A DNA stretch of 64,000 bases from Cherax quadricarinatus (Eukaryota; Arthropoda; Malacostraca; Decapoda; Parastacidae), in NCBI RefSeq assembly GCF_038502225.1, contig NC_091292.1, positions 46,298,793 through 46,362,792 on the forward strand. The letters run 5' to 3'. The position numbers were made by a program, and so were the translations under genes. Of this stretch, positions 26,501 to 37,254 are shown one piece after another; positions within the stretch are counted from its first letter, which is position 1; the number at the start of each line of letters is the position of its first letter. Below the pieces are notes generated by a model that worked only from the letters and a program-made list of their open reading frames with translations, made no database searches and was not told where the DNA came from.

Positions 26501-27745
26501 AGTAACACTGCTGAAGAACGTCAGCACCAGAAACACTGGTGAAGAACGTTATCACTAGTAACTCTGCTGAAGTGCGTCTTCACAAGAAACACTGATGAAG
26601 AACGTTAGCACTAATAACGCTGATGAAGAACGTTAGCACTAGTAACACTGATGAAGAACGTTAGCACTAGTAACACTGCTGAAGAACGTTAGCACTAGTA
26701 ACACTGCTGAAGAATGTTAGCACTAGTAACACTGCTGAAGAACGTCAGCACCAGAAACATTGCTGAAGAACGTTTGCACTGGCAACACTGATGAAGAACG
26801 TTAGCACTAGTAACACTGCTGAAGAACGTTAGCACTAGTAACACTGCTGAAGAATGTTAGCACTAGTAACACTGCTGAAGAACGTCAGCACCAGAAACAT
26901 TGCTGAAGAACGTTTGCACTGGCAACACTGATGAAGAACGTTAGCACTAGTAACACTGCTGAAGAACGTTAGCACTAGTAACACTTCTGAAGAACGTTAG
27001 CACTAGTAACACTGCTGAAGAACGTTAGCACTAGTAACACTGCTGAAGAACGTCAGCACCAGAAACATTGCTGAAGAACGTTTGCACTAGTAACACTGAT
27101 GAAGAACGTTAGCACTAGTAACACTGCTGAAGAACGTTAGCACTAGTAACATTTCTGAAGAACGTTAGCACTAGTAACACTGCTGAAGAGCGTTAGCACT
27201 AATAAAACTGCTGAAGAACGTTAGCACTAGCAACACTGGTGAAGAACGTTAACACTAGTAACACTGCTGAGGAACGTCAGCACCAGAAACACTGCTGATG
27301 AACGTTAGCACTAGTAACACTGCTGAAGAACGTTGGCACTTGCAACACTGTTGAAGAACGTTAGCACTAGTGACACTGCTGAAGAACGTTAGCACTAGTA
27401 ACACTGCTGAAGAACGTTGGCACTTGCAACACTGTTGAAGAACGTTAGCACTAGTGACACTGCTGAAGAACGTTAGCACTTGTAACACTGCTGAAGAACG
27501 TTAGCACAAGTAACACTGCTGAAGAACATTAGCACTAGTAACACTGCTGAAGAATACATCAGCACCAGAAACACTACTGAGGAACACGATAGCACTAAAA
27601 ACACTGCTGAGGTACATGTCAGTGCTAGAAACACTCCTGAGGTACGTCAGAACCAGAAATACTGCTTAGGTACACCTCAGCAGTAAAAACACTGCTGAAG
27701 TACACGTCAGGACCAGAAACACTGCTGAGGCACAAGCCCTAAATA

Positions 27746-28012
27746 CTTTATCCTCTGAAGTTTTTGATGGATTTGTACTCACATTTAGCTCAACCATTAA
27801 TTAAGATTGATAACCCAATCTTTGTCTTTGGACAACCCTGGAACTTTGCATAAATCCAAGATGGCCACTGGTCTCCATCTTCGAAATTTGTCTTTTAAAT
27901 CTTTTAATATGCTTTGTATGGGATTTTTTATTTGTAGAATATATTTATGAAGCTATTTTTTCAACTGAGTATAATTGAGGTCAAATTTAACCTCTTGGTA
28001 TTGATGACACTT
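27746..28012. other. Spacer between arrays, nothing recognised
   Basis: Low-complexity AT-rich sequence without coding frames or clear repeats. Confidence 0.5.
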
Positions 28013-28215
28013 TATTGTAGTAGTGATAGTGGAGTGTAATAATAGTAGTTGAGTGTGCTTGTCTCAATTTAGAGTAGTAGTAATATTTGAGTGTAGTAGT
28101 GATACTTGAGTGTAGTTGTGATATTGGAGTGTAGTGGTGATAGTTGAGTGTATTAGTGATAGCTGAGTGTAGTGCTGATAGTTGAGTATACTGGTGGTAT
28201 TTAAGCATAGTGGTT
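28013..28215. repeat. 19-bp minisatellite, left part
   Basis: Degenerate tandem repeats of a GT-rich unit of the form GTAGTGGTGATAGTTGAGT. The same array resumes at 30177 after the LINE copy A2, so the LINE appears to have split one array. The frame at 27987-28208 minus is only the periodic translation of this repeat. Confidence 0.8.
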
Positions 28216-30176
28216 ATACTTATACCTGAAGTATACCTGGAAAGGGTTTTGGGGGGTCAACGCCCCCGCAGCTCGGTCTGATATCAGGCCTCGTGGTGGA
28301 TTAGAGTCTGATCAACCAGGCTGTTACTGGTGGCTGCATGCAAACTGACATACAAACAACAGCCAGGCTGGTCAGGTACTGACTTTAGGTGCCTGTCCAG
28401 TACCTTCTTGAAGACAGCCAGGGGTCTATTGGTAATCCTCCCATATATATGCTGGGAGGCAGTTGAACAGTCTTTGGCACATGACACTTATCATATTGTC
28501 TCTCAGTGTACTTGTGGCGCCCCTGCTTTTCATTGGGGGAATGTTGCATCTCATGTGCAGTCTCTTCCTTTCATAGGGAGTGATTTTTGTGTGCCAGTTT
28601 GGTACTAATCTCACTAGAATTTTGCTTATGTTCCAGGGAATTCAAATCAAGGGATTTCAACCATTAACAGTAATTTAGGTGCTTTATTGCTCTTTAGTGT
28701 GCCATGAAAGTTCTTTGTACACTCCCCAGGTCAACAATTTCACCTCCCTTGAGGAAGGCAGTTAGTGAACAGCAGTATTCCAGCCTTGAGAGAACAAGCG
28801 AGTTGAAGAGAATCGTCATGGGCTTGGCATCCCTTGTTCTGACGGTTCTCATTATCCATCCTATCATTTTTCTAGCAGAAACGGTAGATACATTATTTGG
28901 TCTTTGAAGGTGAGATCCTCTGACATTATCACTCCCAGGTCCTTCACATTACTTTTTCGGTCTATTGTATGGTTTGAATTTGTTGAATACCCTGATACAG
29001 TTTTAATTTCCTCAAGTTTTCCATATCAAAATAGTTGATATTTCACTTCAAAGAACTTTATATTGTTTTGATTGGCGCATTTGAAGATTTGGTTGATGTT
29101 TGCTTGGAGTCTTGAGGTGTCTTCGATGGATGACATTTTCAAGGCATTTCAGGTGTCATCCACAAAGGAAGACACAGAGGTATGGCTTTCATCTTTGTCT
29201 ATATCAGATATGATGATGAGGAATAAGATGGGAATGAGTACTGTGCCTTATGGAACGAAGATTTTCACTAGAGCTGCCTCAGACTTTACTCTGTTTACTA
29301 TTACTCTTTGTGGTCTATTTGTTAGGAAGATAAAAATCCATGTACCAACTTTTCCTGTTATTCCTTTATCACGCACTTTGTGCGCTACTACACCATGGTG
29401 GCACTTGTCGAAGGCTTTTGCAGAGTCTGTGTATAGTACATATGCATTTTGTTTATCTCACATAGCATCCAGGACCTTGTCATAGTGGTCCAGTAGCAGG
29501 CAGGAGTGACCTGCTCTAAACCCGTTGTTGCCCTGTATTGTGTAACTGATGGGTATCTAGGTGGTTGATGATCTTTCTTCTTAGAACCCTTTCAAAGATT
29601 TTTATGATATGACATGCTAGTGCTATGGTCTGTAGTTCTTTGCAATTCCTAAATTTACTGCCACCTTTGTAGAGTGGGGATATGTCTGTTGTTTTTAGTA
29701 AGTGTGGGATGACCCCTGTGTCCATGCTCCCTCTCCATAGAATGCTGAAGGCACGTGACAGAGCTTCTTTCAGTTCTTGATGAACATGGAGTTTCATGAG
29801 TCTGGGCCTGGGGCAGAGTGCATGGTCTTGTCATTTATTACCCTTTCAAAGTCTTGCGGTGTTAGGATGACATCTGATATTTTTGAGATGACCAAATTTT
29901 GGGTCTTGTTCATAGAGAATTCATTTAGATTGTCCACTCTTAGTCTAGGTATTGGTTCACTGAACACTGAGTCATATTGAGACTTCAGTATCTCACCCAT
30001 TTCTTTGCTGTCATCTGCGTATGTCTAATCTTGCCTAAGCAGGGGCCCAATACTTGATGTTGTTTTTCCCTTAGATTTGGCATACGAGAAGTATTTTGGG
30101 TTTTCTTCAGTTTCCTTTATGTATATTAGTTCTTCCTGAAATTCTTGTCTCCTGTAAGATTTCTTCATCTAAAGTA
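28216..30176 (-). mobile_element. CR1-like LINE copy A2, 5'-truncated
   Basis: Minus-strand copy of family A from the 3' tail (GGTCAACGCCCCCGC near 28257) to the RT N-terminal part near 30170. Frames at 29794-30000 (LKSQYDSVFSEPIPRLRVDN, SAPGPDS), 29516-29797 (FSILWRGSMDTGVIPHLLKT) and the 28284-28614 region carry successive pieces of the RT and C-terminal domain, broken by frameshifts and stops. It lies inside the 19-bp minisatellite. ORF1 and the endonuclease are absent, as expected for incomplete reverse transcription. Confidence 0.85.
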
Positions 30177-30800
30177 GAGTAGTGGCGATACTTCAGAGTA
30201 GTTGTTATAATAGAGAGTAGAAGTGGTAGTTGAGTGTGTTGATTGTAGGTGAGTGTAGTAATGTTAGCTGAGTACAGTAGTGGTAGTTGAGTGTAACAGA
30301 GTGTAGTGGTGATGGTTGAGTGTAGTGGTGATGGTTGAGTGTAGTGGTGATGGTTGAGTGTAGTGGTGGGATATGAAAGTAGTGGTGATAGTTCAGTATA
30401 ATGGTAATTGTTGAATGAAGTGTTGGTAGTTGAGTTTATCGGTTATAGTGGAATAAAGTGCTGATAGTTTTGTGTAGTTTTCGAAGTTGAGTGAAGTGTT
30501 CGTAGTTGAGCGCAGTAATGATAGTGGTGAGAGTTGAGTATAGTGGTGATAGCCGAATGTAGCAGTCATAGCAGAGTGTAATGGTTTTAGCTGAGTTTAG
30601 TGGTTTTTGTGAAATGAAGTGATAGTTGAGTGTATTGTTTAATAGCTGAGTACAGTGGTTGTCATTGATTGTAGGTGAGTATAGAGGTGATAGGTCAGTG
30701 TAGTAATTATTGTTAAGTGTAGTGGTGGTAGTAGAGTATTATGATGATAGTTAAGTGTATGGGTGATAGTTGAGTGTTGTGTTGGTAGTTATGTGAAATA
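30177..30800. repeat. 19-bp minisatellite, right part
   Basis: The clearest stretch is 30303-30370, where GTAGTGGTGATGGTTGAGT repeats at exactly 19 bp. Further right it degenerates. It is homologous to 28013-28215. Confidence 0.85.
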
Positions 30801-31063
30801 GTCAGTTCAGACTGACATTACTGATATCTGCATCATAGAATGACACTACTAAAGTCTGCCAGTTCACACCTACACTACTGAAATCTGCCAGCTCAGACTG
30901 ACACTTCTGAAGTGTGCCATCTTCTGCAACTGAATTCTACCAACACAGGCTGACACTACTGAAGTCTGTCATCTCAGACTGATACTATTGAATTCTGCCA
31001 TCTTGGACAGACAGTAATGAACTCTGCCAGCTTGGACTGACACTACTAAAGTCTCGTTGTTTC
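30801..31063. repeat. About 30-bp minisatellite
   Basis: Roughly eight imperfect copies of a unit containing GACACTACTGAAGTCTGCCA. Period is near 30 bp with variation. It directly follows the 19-bp array but is unrelated to it. Confidence 0.75.
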
Positions 31064-31470
31064 ATATTAATTTATAAGTGTTGCATGTCTTCTTGCCTCT
31101 CATATCCTTTCTGAATATAGTGTATCTACAGCAGTACATTGACAGACCGAGTTTGTAGCATGGTCTTATTTATCATAGATGTCAGGAAAGATCCCCAGAC
31201 AAGAAGACTTAACAACGTCATCAAGAGAAGCGTTTAAGAGCTGCATGACCAACAATAAAGGAGTTGCCTCAACTATGTTGATCCGTTACTGACTGAAGCT
31301 ATTCAGAAGAATCATGCTGAAATTATTTAATATTAAAAACCTAGCACTCCATGTAAGTGGCACTTACACACTCCCCTTACAATATCAAGCTTCTTTTCAG
31401 TAGGATGCACCAGTTTTGAACTTTTGATAAAAGTAAGCATAAGTTTTTCAAGTTATTGCACTTAATACAT
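31064..31470. other. Spacer, nothing recognised
   Basis: No repeats or coding frames supported. The last bases (ACATA, 31467-31471) form the left target duplication of the next element. Confidence 0.5.
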
Positions 31471-31471
31471 A

Positions 31472-31788
31472 TGTAGACAGCCTGTGCTGTCTGCACAGAC
31501 AGCCCATGCTGTCTGCCAGCTTAGTTCATATTTTGCGCTATGCTGGTGCTGCCACCTAGGCCTTGCCACTTCAGTATGCCCAGACTTGCCTCGCCCTCTC
31601 TCTCACAGCGGCCTAGCAACAACACACAAGGCCTCCCAGCTCTCTCTCGTGGGCATGGCCCTCCCGGGCCATGGGCACAAACACACAAGCCTGTGTAACC
31701 CACAACGACTTAACAATAAACAAAGAAGCCTCCAAAGAAGTATATCATTCACACCCCGCTACCAGAATACCAAAATAAGCCCGTTATA
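31472..31788 (+). repeat. 5' LTR of the non-autonomous element
   Basis: Begins TGTAGACAG and ends near CCCGTTATA. It contains AATAAA inside AACAATAAACAAAG near 31713, a possible polyadenylation signal, and a nested CCCGGGCCATGGGC stretch. Confidence 0.85.
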
Positions 31789-32465
31789 AATGGTGACAGC
31801 GGTGCTCGCAGCAGTTGTGTTTGCCTGGAGAAAGGGAGGAAGAGGTATGAAGTCATCTTCACTTCATCACCCTACACAAGAAGCATCCGTCTCTCAACGA
31901 GTTATCCTGATGTCGTGTCTGCACGTTTGAGCATCCAGACACAGGTACAAGCAGGATCCAGCCGAAATTTGCCGAAATTCTCCGAGAATTGTAATGGCGT
32001 CCCAGTGACCCTACGCTGTTTCTCAAGTCACGTGTTCAGCGTCACTTGTATGTTGCTGTTGTTGTTCAGCTCAGCACAGCTGTTTCAGCAAGCCAGAGGT
32101 GAGTTTTGTGGTGATTTCTGCGTCCAGTGTGTTTCCCCTGTGTTTGTGGGTGGGAGGAGGAACCGCCAGATGCCCGCCCTGCCATACACTCACGCACGCT
32201 CCTCGCCACCAGCCTACCATACACCACTCACCACTGCCCACTCCCTCTGCTGTGTTTTCTGCTGTTTTTCATATGAATTCATTGCCAGTGCTGTGTATCC
32301 GAGTGCCCGAGGCCACTCGAAGCTACGTGGATCACGACGTCACGTGGGTGTGGGCGATGTCACGTAGACCTACAAAGCCACGTGAGTTACCAGATGTCCC
32401 AGGCCTCATGCTGTGGTCTGCTGCCCGCATCACATCGACGCCACCCACGATGCTGCCCGACTTCA

Positions 32466-32553
32466 TGACGTCACGATGTCTGCTGACGTCACCTCACGAT
32501 GTCTGCCTGACGTCACCTCGAGATGTCTGTTGACGTCACTGCTGCTGACGTCA
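32466..32553. promoter_or_regulatory. Cluster of five TGACGTCA palindromes
   Basis: Perfect TGACGTCA octamers occur at 32466, 32484, 32508, 32531 and 32546, within an irregular tandem repeat of 15-24 bp containing CACGATGTCTG. TGACGTCA is the consensus cAMP-response element bound by CREB/ATF proteins. It lies in the interior of the LTR element, about 0.7 kb downstream of the left LTR. Regulatory function is inference. Confidence 0.7.
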
Positions 32554-33742
32554 CCTTGCAACATCACGCCTGACATCACATGATGTCAACATCGAGTGTT
32601 CTAGTAATTATTTCAGTATTGTCGAGAAGATTGAGAGAAGATATATGTCGTGTGTTAATTAATTCCTCTCAGTCAGTGTTCTCACATTTTAGTATGTCTT
32701 AGTCAGTTTTATGCGCAGAAAAGCATCATTTGCTAGTTAAGCCATGTTGTACCGTATGTACAGTGGTGTGTTTGTAAGTTTTCCGTGTGTCCAGTGAGGT
32801 CTGTGGTCAGACCCTTGAGTTGCACCACTGTGCTAAGTCACCCGCGTGACCAGTGTTTGACAGCTGATTACTCAGCCCTGAGCGTATGAGCCCCCTTGTA
32901 CAGAAAGCTTTTATGCTCGTCGCTCGTGTTGTTCTGCAGAATCGTACCTGCTACGATTCCCATCAAGATTTGTTTCACTTCACCTCCAGACCGTCAGAGT
33001 GCAGTTATATGTAGAGAAACAAGTCTGGGGACGTTTAGGCTAACATCTGCTATAACTCCAACTGTCCAGAGATGATACTCGTCAAGCTGCAGCCAGGCCT
33101 GTCGGCAGGCGCTGTGTCAGCCTCGTGTCACAAGCTTCAGTGAGCAGCCTGCACAAAGAAGATGTCACTTTGACTGCTAGCTCTCTCTGCAGTCTGGTGT
33201 ATGATGTTACGACTCCCAGATGTTTCGCCCAGTCGTCTCTGTCACGACTCGCTCCACGCTCGCTGGCAGTGACAGCCCAGCGACAGTACCAGTCGAGAAG
33301 TGTTCTGAGTCGCTTGCCAGAAGTCCTGCCCAGTTGCCGAGTTTTGTCGACGCCTCACTCGAGGGCACCAGCATGTCGTGCCCCAGGTTGAGTGAAAACC
33401 TGCAGCGACTCCTACGATGTCTGCTTCACCGTTCCAGAGGAGACCGTAACATGTTACGTCACAGCTCAGCCGCAGCGATGTCTCCTGTGTTGCAGTATGT
33501 CCAGACGCAGGAAGGCGTGCAGTGATGCCCTTCGACGCTCACTGCCTATGACCACGATGTTTAGCACACCCCACATGTTTTTTTCTTCCCTCCCTGTAGG
33601 AAGTTTTTTTTTCCATGTCCATATGTATATATATGTTTTTATTTTGTGTTCTGTGCCCTGTTCCTACGAGAGAGAGAGACCGAGTTTCTTTTACTACCAG
33701 TATTGTCGCGTCGGGATGGCGCGCGGTAGGTGGCCGAGCGTA

Positions 33743-34059
33743 TGTAGACAGCCTGTGCTGTCTGCACAGACAGCCCATGCTGTCTGCCAGCTTAGTTCAT
33801 ATTTTGCGCTATGCTGGTGCTGCCACCTAGGCCTTGCCACTTCAGTATGCCCAGACTTGCCTCGCCCTCTCTCTCACAGCGGCCTAGCAACAACACACAA
33901 GGCCTCCCAGCTCTCTCTCGTGGGCATGGCCCTCCCGGGCCATGGGCACAAACACACAAGCCTGTGTAACCCACAACGACTTAACAATAAACAAAGAAGC
34001 CTCCGAAGAAGTATATCATTCGCACCCCGCTACCAGAATACCAAAATAAGCCCGTTATA
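33743..34059 (+). repeat. 3' LTR of the non-autonomous element
   Basis: Same 317 bp as 31472-31788 with two substitutions visible (GAAGAAG for AAAGAAG near 34004 and CGCACC for CACACC near 34021). The open frame at 33392-34078 runs through the LTR and is not a gene. Confidence 0.85.
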
Positions 34060-34479
34060 CATATTTGTTAATGGTTAATATGAAACTGATCAAGGAAAAC
34101 CTCAACATGGCATCAGTTAAAGAGTTCATTTCTCTAGTTATATTTCAACAGTCTTAAAGAAAAAAACACTAAAGGAAGGTAAAAACACTGAACTCATTCT
34201 CAAATTATAGCACATTTTTTCATTCTTCAAATATTTTTCATAGAAAGTGTCACATTAGCAGCAGCACTGCCAAGATCCATCACAAAATTTCACTTCTGAG
34301 AACACATCAGCTTTCACGAGTGAAAGTCGATCAGATGATTCAGTCTTCAGTGACTCCAGGAAAATTACTTTGTTTAAGACAAATTGGCATATTAAAACTT
34401 ATAGTAATCAAGATCAATGCTAATCATCGAGCGAAAATAAAGTTCACTGTCAGTGGTTTTTTGAATCCGATCACTGTAC
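34060..34479. other. AT-rich spacer, nothing recognised
   Basis: No frames or repeats supported. Confidence 0.5.
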
Positions 34480-34632
34480 CTGAGGTACAGTGATCATTAT
34501 AGCTGAGGTACAGTGATCACTGTAGCCTAGGTACAGTTGTCACTGTAGCTGAAGTACAGTGATCGGTGTACATGACACAATGATCACTATACATGAGGTA
34601 CAGTGATCGGTGTACATGAATTACAGTGATTA
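34480..34632. repeat. 23-bp minisatellite (about 7 units)
   Basis: Imperfect tandem units with CTGAGGTACAGTGATCACTG as core; each unit includes a GTGATCAC palindrome. Confidence 0.85.
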
Positions 34633-35389
34633 AAATATCTGTACAACTTTGCTGTCTGTAAGTGAAGATAGTGACAAGTTAAGGCTAAGGAAAGTATCAT
34701 TATTTCCCTTTAAGACATTCAAAACATTTTTGTTAATGCTCTTCCTGCTCCAGAACTATAGCACTGTAACCAAAACTTACTATTCTTAATTGGAAATATA
34801 TAATTTTGAAGGTAAACTGCGTACAGTTATGGATATGAGAAGGTTATGGCTGCTAAGTTATCACTTGTCTCTGTCTTAAGGTTATCATAAACAATACGAT
34901 TTCATGAGTCAGTTAAGGTTTTCATTGTCTTGCTTCAGTCTATGTCCATCTTGGTAATTCAGACTTTGAGAATAATCATGTTATTTTTCTCAAATATAGC
35001 TGAAAATTATTTGAGAAAAATAGTATGTATGGCCCCTTCCATACAGTTTGTAATTGACAGTTTTCTACATCTCATGTCTGTGTTTTCTGGACTTTATAAA
35101 ATTTCTATGTATTTTTTTTATGTGGCTTAGTAGAAGAAAATATCTAATTATTAAATTTGAATGTCAATAGTAATCTACTTATAAGATAAAATTACTAGTT
35201 TCACAAGTACTTAAAATTATTAGTATGGCATTTTTTTTTATTTTTATTGCAAACACTGGGAAAATAAAAGAAAATATTCCTTTATTAATATAAAGTCCTT
35301 TGAATAGCTGTATTAGTCACATTATTAACATTAAATATTAAACACACATTCACACATCTCTAAGATAAAAACATTAATTACAATAATTA
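34633..35389. other. AT-rich spacer, nothing recognised
   Basis: AT-rich sequence with poly-T runs. The short frame at 34930-35130 has no recognisable features. Confidence 0.5.
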
Positions 35390-35640
35390 AAATCGTGTGG
35401 AATTGGTGGTTAACGCTCTCGCTTCACAAGGTGAGGGCCTGGGTTCGATTCCCAGCCAGAGTAGAAACATTGGACGTGTTTCTTTCCACCTGTTGTCTAT
35501 GTTCCCCATCAGTAAAATGGGTATCTGGGTGTTAGTCGACTGGTGTGGGTCGCATCCTGGGACACTGACCTAAGGAGGCCTGGTCACAGACCGGGCCGCG
35601 GGGGCGTTGACCCCCGGAACTCTCTCCAGATAAACAGATA
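35390..35640 (+). mobile_element. tRNA-derived SINE with LINE family A tail
   Basis: The head (about 35394-35465) resembles a tRNA: an A-box-like TGGTGGTTAACGC, an anticodon loop TTCACAA (CAC, valine-like) and a good B box GGTTCGATTCC at 35452. Its would-be acceptor stem does not pair, so it is not a working tRNA. A non-tRNA body follows (35466-35570). The final segment, about 35574-35630 (GGCCTGGTCACAGACCGGGC...CTCTCCAG), is the complement-strand match of the 3' tails of LINE copies A3 (41563-41615) and A4 (51960-52015). SINEs commonly share their 3' end with the LINE that mobilises them; RNA polymerase III transcription from the A and B boxes is expected. Confidence 0.85.
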
Positions 35641-36394
35641 CATCACCAATTTTCCGGTACTCTTGGTTCCAAAACTTTGCCGGATTAACCATTTTGCCGA
35701 ACCAGTGGTGGTCACCTTCATCAAGATACTCTAACCCACTAATTATACACTTCATGTATGTCTCTAAGGCGCCATAGACTGCTAGAACCTTAAGTTAATG
35801 AAATATTAAATGTAAATTAAATAAATAAAATAAAATAATTAAACTAGATTTTTTTTAACAAGAAAATTTATGTATCGTTCTGAAAGTTAAGAGCTGTCAT
35901 GATGACTCTTTATTATGTAGTTGATCATTTCATCTTGGGTTTCTGATGCTGCAGGTGTGACATTCGGGGTACTTGAAGTTGGACCCACAGAACACACATT
36001 CTTTTTTTTAGGCAATCTTTTTAAACATTTCATCCAAGCAAAATTGCTTTATGTATTCTGATTTTGTCTGGACTAAACGAGGTGCTGGACCATCTGCTGC
36101 TGGAAGATCGGCAGTGTACCTGTATATATTCTTACAATAGGCTTATTGTAATTCCTTACAACTTTTTATAATGATACAATTAAAAGTGAAAAACCTGATG
36201 GGTTACTTGAGAAAAACAATTACTGTGTCATGGCCCATGATTGCAGTGTTTAACCCTATCAAAAAATTAAATGAGTTCAGTTTTGCTATGAACTTAACGA
36301 GCCTAATTTCGTGTGATTAGTCTCGCAATGTGTGTGCCTGGGATAAGTTCCATCTCCTGGGTCTTTAAAATGCTCAGTTATCAATAATTTGTTA
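35641..36394. other. AT-rich spacer, nothing recognised
   Basis: No supported frames or repeats. Confidence 0.5.
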
Positions 36395-36545
36395 AATATG
36401 AACAGCAGCACAGCCTGGCTGATCAGGAACTGATATGAGAAGCTTATCAAATTCCCTCTTGATGACAGAAGTTTTATGGTAATTTCTCCTCTGTAAGGAA
36501 AGACTTTGAAAAATCAGTGACTGCTGACACTTATCAAGTTACAAA
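36395..36545 (-). mobile_element. Degraded LINE family A 3' fragment (A6)
   Basis: Weak but ordered similarity to the family A 3' region: CACAGCCTGGCTGATCAGGAACTGA near 36410 and TGACACTTATCAAGTT near 36527 correspond to the equivalent places at 52085-52215. It is heavily mutated and deleted. Confidence 0.5.
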
Positions 36546-36905
36546 TAAAGACACTGGTAGCCTAGAATCCATGTTTCCAACCATGTTTCCTCCAAGGTTG
36601 AGCTTTATCTGGATTACTGGAAGTATGCAATATGATCATCTTGTATATTAATATGCAATATAACGACAATGAAAAACAGTAAAATTCCAAGAACTTACGT
36701 GATTTCTCACAGCATCAAAGAACAATTTTTTCGTAATTTCTCATATTATCACTGTTTCTTGATAGTGTGGAATATCAAGAAAGCAAATGGAATTTTTTTT
36801 ATTGTGGTCATATTAGATAGAAAGAAAAATATAACAGGCAAACGACCACCCTGAGGTCAGGCTAGGAGAAAGACAGGTTATACATGAAGTCATGTAAATG
36901 CAGGA

Positions 36906-37058
36906 TCAGGTATAGGTGAGGTCAAGTATAGGTGAGGTCGGGTATAGGTGAGGTCGGGTGTAGGTGAGGTCAAGTATAGGTGAGGTCAAATATAGGTGAG
37001 GTCGGGTATAGATGAGGTCGAGTATAGGTGAGGTTGGGTATAGGTGAGAGTTAGGGGT
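36906..37058. repeat. 16-bp minisatellite
   Basis: About nine copies of a unit like GTGAGGTCGGGTATAG, period 16 bp. The frame at 36906-37169 minus (repeated TRPHLY and TSPILDL) is a periodic translation of it. Confidence 0.9.
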
Positions 37059-37254
37059 GAGGCTAGGGACACAAAGTTCGTGATGCTTATTATATGAATC
37101 ACGTACAAAGTGGGCAATAGATCCTGGCAATATGTACACTCCACTGTTTTGATTCATTGGTGATTCCATAATTCTGCTCCTGGTCCGTCGTTTTCGTGGT
37201 ATAACAACTGGGTTCTTCTCCAGTGCCTGATGCGAAACTGAAGGTTATGATGGC

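Larger units (their letters stand above)
12354..27745. repeat. 28-bp satellite array, right block (about 540 units)
   Basis: Continuation of the same 28-bp array. From 12354 to about 13790 units are homogeneous and repeat the order of variants seen in the left block. Further right, units diverge into subtypes, notably GTTAGCACTAGTAACACTGATGAA and GTCAGCACCAGAAACACTGCTGAA, which often alternate. Longer duplications in multiples of 28 are visible: 280 bp (17361 and 17641), 1680 bp (21713 and 23393), 140 bp (26701 and 26841) and 84 bp (27331 and 27415). After about 27540 units decay and gain extra bases. Short open frames here, such as 27255-27488 minus, are periodic translations of the repeat and not genes. 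Confidence 0.97.
31472..34058 (+). mobile_element. Non-autonomous LTR element (LARD-like)
   Basis: Two direct repeats of about 317 bp (31472-31788 and 33743-34059) flank about 1.95 kb. Left and right flanks share ACATA, or TACATA depending on where the LTR end is set, consistent with a 5-bp target duplication. Shortly after the left LTR a TGGTGACAGCGGTGCTCG primer-binding candidate begins at 31791, which gives the plus-strand orientation. The interior holds only short unrelated frames (for example 31915-32367 and 32099-32533) and no protease, RT or integrase motif. It must therefore depend on another element for movement. The LTRs differ at only two positions that I can see, so insertion was fairly recent. 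An older relative lies at 47870-49200. Confidence 0.8.

Noticed and set aside
4797..27745. A CRISPR array, suggested by the 28-bp repeats
   Set aside because: The repeats are contiguous with no spacers, number about 600, and lie in a eukaryotic retroelement landscape with no cas genes.
31915..32533. Overlapping 150- and 144-codon frames in the LTR-element interior as genes
   Set aside because: A related peptide is seen in the older copy at 48424-48915, but both frames overlap, run through tandem repeats and show no domain. DNA-level homology explains the likeness.
33392..34078. A 228-codon frame at the right end of the LTR element
   Set aside because: It runs from the interior across the 3' LTR and out; no domain is visible and the LTR part is the same as in the other LTR.
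35394..35465. A functional tRNA-Val(CAC)
   Set aside because: The A and B boxes are acceptable but the acceptor stem does not pair and a SINE body with a LINE tail follows.
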